Source: Prunus persica (taxonomy: Eukaryota > Streptophyta > Magnoliopsida > Rosales > Rosaceae). Taken from it: DNA of 64,000 bases. The notes under the pieces are model-generated. The model searched no databases and was not told the DNA's origin. It worked only from the letters and a program-made list of their open reading frames with translations. Where the stretch lies: assembly GCF_000346465.2 (NCBI RefSeq), contig NC_034016.1, positions 19,827,548 through 19,891,547 on the forward strand, in the 5' to 3' direction. Made by a program: the position numbers and the translations under genes. The stretch's first letter is position 1. The number at the start of each line of letters is the position of its first letter. This document shows, one piece after another, positions 56,957 through 64,000 of the stretch.

Positions 56957-57967
56957 AACTATATGCATATGATTTGTTCCTGACTTTTTTATATGGTGAT
57001 TTGGTATACATTTATCCAATATTTCCTTACTCAGGCATCTTGGAAATGTTTACATCATGATTATGGATATAGAACTATCTATTTCCCTTTTTTATTTTTC
57101 ATTTTTTGGTTTTCTGTTTTTTGTTAAATGAAATTTCTAACTTAACATAGGGGCTAGACTTTATATTATGTCTGGACAAATGGCTAGGGCCAAGGGAAAA
57201 CTAGACCACGCCAGTCAAGTCGAGGAAACACTGGAACCACACACTTTTGGGTTGAGTTATAATTGCATTAATATCTCAATGGCAATAATCCCTCCAATTA
57301 TGTGAAAGGCATGCAGATAGTTAAGTGAAATTTCATACCGACATGTGGTGTTACTAATTCACCCATATTATAACACATGTATTTATTTATTAATACTATA
57401 CCATAAGTCTAAGACAGATAAACCATAACATCCACCTATATTTTAAGTTTAACATGTAAATTAATAACACTACATAACAATGTGATTATAACACTCAGAA
57501 AAGAAAAGAAAAATCCAAATTCTCCTAAAGTGTTTCACTAGTACACCCTAAGAGATACAAAGATATTGCAAGAAAAATCCAAATTCTCCTAAAGGCAATG
57601 TCCCTTCATTTGTAGACTTTTCTTCAGTTTGGAATAAAATAATGGCTGGGCTAGATATTTGATTCAAGGATATTGCAAGAAGAAGGTTTACATCATGATT
57701 ATAGATATAGAAGTATCTATTTCCCTTTTTTATTTTTCATTTTTTTGGTTTTCTGTTTTTAGTGAAATGAAATTTCTAATTTTTGTGAAATGAAATTTCT
57801 AACTTAATATAGACTTTATTTTTCATTCAAGGATATTGCTAGACTTTATGTTGACTTGTGAAATCTCAGTAATCAACGTAACATAACAATTCTTCACATA
57901 CGGTCTTGGCTTTTATTCTGTTTTTTTGGTTTTCAGTTTTTTGTTAAATGAAATTTCTAACTTAATA
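56957..57967. repeat. Intergenic patchwork of cluster repeats
   Basis: Pieces of sequence also found upstream of genes 3, 5 and 7 recur in shuffled order: the ATAGGGGCTAGAC repeat (57148), the GCCAAGGG..ACTAGACCACGCCAGTCAAGT box (57187-57245), an AATAATGGCTGGG phrase (57638), and two or more copies of TTTTTCTGTTTTT.GTTAAATG. No gene. Confidence 0.6.
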
Positions 57968-58121
57968 TTTTCCTTCATATTTTCCTGCTTGCTTTGCTTC
58001 CATTCAAGGCCATTTCATCACCAAAAACACAGGCAGAAGCTTTGCTAACTTGGAAGAACACCTTTGCTTCTGCACCACCTTCTCTCACTTCATGGTCCCT
58101 CACTAACCTCAACAATCTTTG
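57968..58121 (+). pseudogene. MIK2-like receptor relic: signal peptide and N-cap only
   Basis: Reads the end of the signal peptide and [17 protein letters not shown] through NLNNL, identical in sense to genes 1 and 5, then breaks off where CNWTAIVC should begin. Foreign GC-rich DNA starts at about 58120. A 3' tail scrap of a receptor (AACAGGCTAATGGGGATAC) at 60300-60410 could be the other end of the same relic. Confidence 0.8.
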
Positions 58122-59544
58122 TTTAAGGACCCGCCCCGAATTTTCTCAAAATCCGAGACGAACCCTTTGGAATTCCTGACATCACCCTGATGCCAGGCCC
58201 ACTTACTAAAAACCGAGACTTCCTGCCGAAATTTCGGCAGAGTCTCCCCTATAATTTGGACATTTCCCAAAATTTATACCTGCATAAAACGCATTTAATA
58301 TCCCCAACTGGCAGCATGCACAATATAATTTCATGCAATTCACACAAATGGCCTTCGGCCTTCCAATAATTCTCCAACAACTACCAAACAATTCAAATAC
58401 AAAATATGACTAATATTTAGTCTGCGGCTGCGCCTAATAACCTTAGGCTGCCTACGTACCCTCCTTGAGGGATCAAGCCACACGTAGTTCTTCCATAAAA
58501 ACCCAATTCTATATTTGGGCGATACCTTATTTCATTTCTCTGTATTTCACAGAATCTCCCCATACGCCGGTACAACCAACGCCACGTATGGGGCCTGTCA
58601 ACACGCCGGATAACCTACGCCACGTGCGACCATGCCATACTATCATAATATCTCCCCATACGCCGGTACAACCAACGCCACGTATGGGGTCTGTCTCAAC
58701 GCCGGATAACCTACGCCACGCGAGACCTGCACATCATATCACATAACTCCCCATACGCCGGTACAACCAACGCCACGTATGGGGTCTGTCTCAACGCCGG
58801 ATAACCTACGCCACGCGAGACCTGCACATCATATCACATAACTCCCCATACGCCGGTACAACCAACGCCACGTATGGGGTCTGTCCCAACGCCGGATAAC
58901 CTACGCCACGCGGGACCTCAATATCATATCACAAATCTCCCCATACGCCGGTACAACCAACGCCACGTATGGGGTCTGTCGACACGCCGGAAAATCTAAA
59001 AACCACGGCTCCAAACTCCTACCCTAGGTATAACACCCTATTTGGAGCCACTTTTGTTCTTGGACCTACCCCAAAAAGTGGCCGGAAATGGCCGATCACA
59101 GCGGTCGAAGTTTCGGCCGATTTTCAATTCGAAAATCGAGTGATCTACGCTAAGAATCGATCTAATCCTACCCAACCATCAGCTAGAGCAGCTCGAGAGG
59201 TTCAAAATCCATACCTGGGTCGACGGAATTGGTGGCCGGAGGAGGGAGATCGGCGGCTTTGAAGTTTGGACGACGTCGGCCGCTTCATCACCAAATTCCG
59301 GCGAATCCGCGGGGGCTGGCGGCGGGGGCTGGCTGGAGTAGGAAGAGGACGACGGCCCGGTCATTTTGGTACCGGTCCCGTCGCCATTGGTGGCCGGAGG
59401 AGAGCACGGCCGGCCAAAACGTGGCCGGCTGTCGCGCTCAAGGGAGAGGAGAGAGAGACCCGCGGGGGAGAGAGAGAGAGAGAGAGAGAACCAGGTTTTT
59501 TATAAAAAATCCCATTTCGAAATATTTACGATTATGCGCGCAAG
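58120..59544. mobile_element. GC-rich insertion with tandem array, possibly a solo LTR
   Basis: A 1.42-kb block sharply richer in GC than its surroundings, inserted into a receptor relic. It begins TGTTTAAGGACCCGCC and ends CGATTATGCGCGCA, so TG..CA edges are possible, but no target duplication was found. It contains the 95-bp array at 58556-59010 and a (GA)n run at about 59466-59490. No protein is recognisable. Solo LTR is a guess. Confidence 0.45.
58556..59010. repeat. 95-bp hairpin-forming tandem repeat, four full units and a partial one
   Basis: CCCCATACG starts at 58558, 58654, 58749, 58844 and 58939 (spacing 96, 95, 95, 95). Each unit has CCCCATACG and CGTATGGGG as inverted arms 18 bp apart. 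Units 2-4 add a second inverted pair, GTCTC/GAGAC or GTCCC/GGGAC. Confidence 0.92.
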
Positions 59545-60820
59545 GGCTAGACTTTATATTTTTCTGTTTTTTGTTAAATGAAATTTCTAACTTAACATAA
59601 GGGCTAGACTTTATATTATCTCCGGACCACACCAGTGAAGTCGAGGAAACACTGGAACCAAACACTTTTGGTGGCAATAATCCCTCTGATTATGTGAAAG
59701 GCATGCAGACAGTTAATTAAAATTTCACACCGGCATGTGGTGTTACTAATCTACTAAATTCTAACATTTGTATTTATTTATTAATATTATACCATAAGTC
59801 TATGACAGATGAACCATATCATCCATCTATATTTTAACAGGTAAATTAATAACACTACATAACGATGTGATTATAACACTCAGAAAGAAAAAAAAATCCA
59901 AATTCTCCCAAAGTGTTTCACTAGCACACCCTAAGAGATGGACTTCAAGGTCTTCTTTTCATCAAATTTACAAATTATTTTTTCTTGTAGTACTTGTTTA
60001 TGAATAGCATGTTGGTCCAGTAATGCTTAAATTACAAATTTCCTTACACCTAGGCAACAACATGTTTTAATGAAATGTAATTATTATATTGTGATGTTAA
60101 ATACGACAATCGTTCACATGCACGTAAATGAAAATACCAGATAAAAACTCTATAATGTGGGGTTGTATTTTGTGTGTGTGTAGAGCAACAAATGGCTGGG
60201 GCCAAGGGAAGGGAAGGGAAGACTAGACCAGGCCAGTCAAGTGGAGGAAACCTTACATCCACACAACTTTTGTTACCATGTATGTTAACATTAACATGTG
60301 CACCGTCCTGGGTTTCGACCTACAATGGTGTATGTTAACATCAACAGGCTAATGGGGATACAAAAATAGAAGAAAATGTGAAACTAGTTGGAAAGTATTC
60401 TATGTTTAAGATAAACTTTATAAACCTGTGCTTGATGTCTATCTCTGCTTTAAGCTATTAAGTTTGTTGACTGTAATCATCTTTACCCTTGCATCGCATG
60501 TTAGGCAGAGCAATTACTATTGCCCAATATTTGGCTTATAGCATGTTAAAAAAGATTAAAAGAAACATTAGTATAGTTAAAAGTGTGTGAATGTTCTTGC
60601 TCTTTTCACAATTTTGGATCTTATAGCTAGACTGTGTCAGAGCTAGGAAACTTCCTCACCTCATATTCATAATAGAACTTAACATAGGGGCTACACTTTA
60701 TATTTTTCTGTTTCCCTTTTTTTTATTTTTCTGTTTTTTGTTAAGTGAAATTTCTAACTTAACATAGGGGCGAGACTTTAATGTCCGGAAAAACTAAACC
60801 ACGCCAGTCAACAGCTATTA
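59545..60820. repeat. Shuffled upstream and downstream pieces of receptor genes
   Basis: Contains the ATAGGGGCTAGAC-type repeat (59548, 59598, 60683, 60763), the GCCAAGGG..CCAGTCAAGTGGAGGAAACC box (60195-60270), sequence matching 51240-51450 (60010-60190), and a 3' tail scrap of a receptor at 60300-60410. No open receptor frame remains. Confidence 0.6.
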
Positions 60821-60839
60821 GTTCAAAAAACTAAAATTT

Positions 60840-61020
60840 CTTCTTTGTTATGAAATGACCTGGAATATGTGCGAATATTGAGCTGCACGTAAAGTAGATG
60901 AGACACAGTATTTAACGAGGTTCGGCTATGCCTACGTCCCCGGAGAGCAGCAGTAGTAACTTTTCCACTATGTAAAATAATATGGCTACAACTTTTAGTG
61001 TTTACATTATGTGTGCTCAC
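60840..61020. mobile_element. Retroelement-like fragment (ACGAGGTTCGGC motif)
   Basis: TTTAACGAGGTTCGGCTATGCCTACGTCC at 60912-60940 is a phrase I associate with dispersed plant transposable elements. Limits and class cannot be given from the sequence. Confidence 0.35.
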
Positions 61021-61021
61021 T

Positions 61022-61249
61022 GAATTTTCTCTCTGCTCTCTATTTCCTCTTTCTTCCTTCTCTTCCTCTTCTCTCTTTCCTCTTCTCTCTTTCCTCTCTT
61101 TGTTTCTTTCCGTTTCCCTTTCTCTTCTTTTCTCTTCTCTTCTCTCTTCTTTGTTTCTTTCCTCTTCTTTTTCTTTCCTCTTCTTTTTCTTTCTTTCCTT
61201 TTCTTTTCTTCTCTCCCTTTTCTTTTCTTCTCTCCCCTTTCACTTTGCA
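61022..61249 (+). repeat. Homopyrimidine (C/T) tract of about 225 bp
   Basis: Almost pure C and T on the plus strand (TCTCTTTCCTCTT-type units), broken by a few single G or A bases. It ends in CACTTTGCAG, which resembles a splice acceptor. It starts about 500 bp before the gene 8 ATG. Confidence 0.9.
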
Positions 61250-61528
61250 GGTTGCCTATTTATAGGCATTGATAAATGGCACCCGTGATTCATCTTCACT
61301 ATTCACTATTCACCCGTGAATAAACTCATGCACCAAAGTCTACAAACAAATAGTAAGTGGGCTCCACTACTTTATACTTTACAACATTCTTAACTTAAAT
61401 TAAAATAAAGCTTTCGACCAAAAATAAATAATATGCAAATTACAAGTGAATTTTAAGAACGAAAATGATAACAATAAGAATCAACCTTCTATAAAGCTTG
61501 GAACATAACATCAACTCCTCAAACCACC
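61250..61528. other. Proximal upstream region of gene 8
   Basis: AT-rich; the last 30 bp (AACATCAACTCCTCAAACCACC) match the sequence just before the gene 5 ATG. No TATA box stood out apart from TATTTATAGG at 61257. Confidence 0.4.
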
Positions 61529-64000
61529 ATGGAAGGAGGAGTTTTCTCTGCTCACAAGCCTACTTATCTTCTTCTTCTCCTTCATATTTTCCTGCTTGCT
61601 TTGCTTCCATTCAAGGCCATTTCATCACCAAAAACACAGGCAGAAGCTTTGGTAAGTTGGAAGAACACCTTTGCTCCTGCACCACCTTCTCTCAGTTCAT
61701 GGTCCCTCACTAACCCCAACAATCTTTGCAACTGGACTGCCATTGTTTGTGACCAGAGCAGCGAACAAGTTTCCCAAATTGACCTCTCCAACTTCGACAT
61801 CTCTGCAACTCTAACCTATTTCAACTTCACCCCATTTCTCAAGCTCACCCAATTCAACCTTAGTGGCAACTATTTCACAGGGCCAATTCCATCTGAGCTT
61901 GGTTTTTGTACCAACCTCACCTACTTGGACCTGTCTTCCAATTCCCTTGAAGGGCCAATTCCATCCCCCATAGGCCAACTCAGAAAGCTTCAGTACCTTG
62001 ATCTTAGTTACAATTCCTTAAATTCTTCAATCCCTTCTGAGCTTGGTTTTTGTACCAACCTCACCCACTTGGCCCTGGCTTCCAATTTCCTTCAAGGGAA
62101 AATTCCACCTTCTATAGGCCAACTCAGGGAACTTCAGTACCTTTATCTTCACATGAATTCCTTGGATTCTTCAATCCCATCTGAGCTTGGTCTTTGTACC
62201 AGCCTCACCTACTTGGACCTGACTTCCAATCACCTTGAAGGGAAGATTCCGCCTTCTATAGGCCAACTCAGATATATCCAGCACCTTGATCTTAGTAACA
62301 ATTCCTTAAACTCTTCAATCCCTTCTGAGCTTGGTCTTTGTGCCAACCTCACCTACTTGGCCCTGGCTTCCAATCACCTTGAAGGGAAAATTCCATCCTC
62401 TATAGGCCAACTCAGAGAGCTCAAGCACCTTGATCTTAGTTACAATTCCTTAAATTCTTCAATCCCTTCTGAGCTTGGTCTTTGTACCAACCTCACCTAC
62501 TTGGCCCTGGCTTCCAATCACCTTGAAGGGAAAATTCCACCTTCTATAGGCCAACTCAGGGAACTTCAGTACCTTGATCTTCACATGATTTCCTTGGATT
62601 CTTCAATCCCATCTGAACTTGGTCTTTGTACCAGCCTCACCTACTTGGACCTGACTTCCAATCACCTTGAAGGGAAGATTCCGCCTTCTATAGGCCAACT
62701 CAGATATATCCAGCACCTTGATCTTAGTAACAATTCCTTAAACTCTTCAATCCCTTCTGAGCTTGGTTTTTGTTTCGGCCTCACCTACTTGGATCTTTCG
62801 AGAAACCAGCTCTCTGGGTCAATTCCTCTAACACTAGGCAACCTTGCACATATTCAGAGCTTAGATCTTTCAAACAACAATCTCAATGGCTCATTCCCGA
62901 CAGAGATTGCCTTCCCACTCCTGGGGAATTTTTATTTGTCTCATAATAATTTCACATACAATACTTTTGTTGGAAAATCTGACTTGTGTAGAGATGCTAG
63001 GGGCCTATCTAGAGGGTGCAATTCCAAAAAAAATAACAAGAAAGTTATAATTGGTGTCCTTGTACCTGTTTGTGGTTTATCAGTGGTTGCAACTACAATT
63101 GCTCTGATTCTTATGTTCCATAAGAAAACCAGGCGTGTTCTTAAGAAAATCCACAGTGCTCAAAACTTTGAGAATTTTGAGTCAATGATATTGCAAGAAG
63201 AAGTAAAATTTACGTTTGGGGAAGTTGTAAAGGCCATAGACGATTTTCATGAGAAGTACTGCATTGGAAGAGGAGGATTTGGAAGAGTATACAAGGCAGA
63301 GTTGCTATCAGGTCAAGTTGTGGCAGTTAAGAGGCTTAACATGTCAGACTCTAACGACATTCCAGCAATCAATCTCCAAAGTTTCGAGAATGAAATAAGA
63401 ACTTTAACAAATCTCCGACATAGGAACATCATTCAGCTATATGGGTTCTGTTCAAGGAGGGGATGCATCTTCTTGCTCTATGAATATTTAGAGAGAGGCA
63501 GCCTGGGAAAGGCATTGTATGGGGTTGAAGGGGTAACTGAACTTGGATGGGCTACAAGGGTCAAAGTTGTGAAAGGATTAGCTCATGCACTTTCTTACTT
63601 GCACCATGACTGCTCTCCACCAATTGTGCACCGTGATGTAACTGTCAACAATGTATTGCTGGAGTCAGATTTCGAAGCCCGACTTTCCGATTTTGGAACA
63701 GCAAGACTGATTAGTGCCAATTCATCCAACTGGACCCATATTGTTGGCTCATTTGGCTACATGGCGCCAGGTAACATACCAATTTAACGTTGTGCATTTT
63801 TGGATCATGTTTTGGTGGCAGAGATATGTTTTGAGACAACTTTGTTTGTTTTTCTCTTGATGTGCAGAGCTTGCATTGACAATGCGAGTCACGGATAAGT
63901 GTGATGTGTATAGCTTTGGAGTGGTGGCGCTGGAAGTTATGATGGGAAGGCACCCGGGGGATCTGCTAGAATCCCAGCTATCAAAATCATCACAATCAAT
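61529..64000 (+). CDS. MIK2-like LRR receptor kinase, gene 8 (3' end beyond window)
   Basis: Exon 1 61529-63770, exon 2 from 63868 past the window end; at least 791 residues. Signal peptide as in genes 1 and 5 ([21 protein letters not shown]), N-cap [20 protein letters not shown]. About 15 LRRs, nearly all of which are the 48-residue unit, six copies in a row; the usual first half of the array ([13 protein letters not shown] through [11 protein letters not shown]) is missing. Transmembrane [25 protein letters not shown]; juxtamembrane as gene 6. Kinase motifs present: [11 protein letters not shown] (Lys to Arg in the glycine loop, tolerated in many kinases), [27 protein letters not shown]. 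Intron nearly identical to those of genes 5 and 6. Probably functional, if the unseen last part is intact. Confidence 0.92.
61944..62808 (+). repeat. 144-bp tandem LRR unit, six copies, in gene 8
   Basis: Units start at about 61944, 62088, 62232, 62376, 62520 and 62664, each 144 bp. A higher-order period of 432 bp (three units) is visible: the AACTCAGGGAACTTCAGTACC stretch near 62118 recurs near 62550, and the AACTCAGATATATCCAGCACC stretch near 62263 recurs near 62695. Confidence 0.93.

Noticed and set aside
58556..59010. Regularly spaced repeats resembling a CRISPR array
   Set aside because: Units are homologous along their whole 95 bp with no unique spacers, and the genome is a plant.
61040..61243. 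Lys/Glu-rich frame on the minus strand
   Set aside because: Translation of the homopyrimidine tract; pure low complexity.

Overview
This is a plant nuclear window. Genes have many short AT-rich introns with GT..AG borders, and the products are plant-specific: a secondary-wall cellulose synthase, a MYB-CC phosphate regulator and LRR receptor kinases of the MIK2 type. Protein sequences and repeat content look like a woody rosid, most likely Rosaceae; that is inference from recognised sequence style, not a search.

Left part (1-22 kb), single-copy housekeeping and regulatory genes: a partial plastid-type glutathionyl-hydroquinone reductase (minus strand) lies head-to-head with a FANCF-like gene (plus). 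A small gene of unknown function, a VSP-type HAD acid phosphatase, a young internally deleted Copia element (8387-10040, 5-bp target duplication), a PHR1 orthologue and CESA4 (IRX5 type) follow. Apart from PHR1 and the small gene, the order GHR / FANCF-like / HAD phosphatase / CESA4 matches what I remember of Arabidopsis AT5G44000-AT5G44030.

Right part (22-64 kb), a receptor-kinase cluster: eight MIK2-like LRR receptor kinase loci, two on the minus strand (22143-25947, 28433-32301) and six on the plus strand. Of the plus-strand loci one is a clear pseudogene (37525-39790), one is shortened (34316-36720) and the last runs off the window. All share one architecture: signal peptide, LRR N-cap, LRRs, transmembrane segment, and an RD kinase split by one phase-1 intron just after the MAP of the MAPE motif. 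They differ mainly in LRR number. Much of the difference comes from a 144-bp (48-residue, two-LRR) unit that has been tandemly copied inside genes. Kinase exons and even the intron are nearly identical among the last four genes, whereas their ectodomains differ, so the cluster looks shaped by unequal crossover and gene conversion.

Between the kinases lie gutted receptor relics, cluster-wide promoter-like blocks, MITEs, SINE-like pieces, a decayed PIF/Harbinger-type MYB/SANT-like gene whose intron holds a nested pair of DNA elements, and a GC-rich insertion with a 95-bp hairpin-forming tandem array. No tRNA, rRNA, CRISPR or prokaryotic feature was seen.
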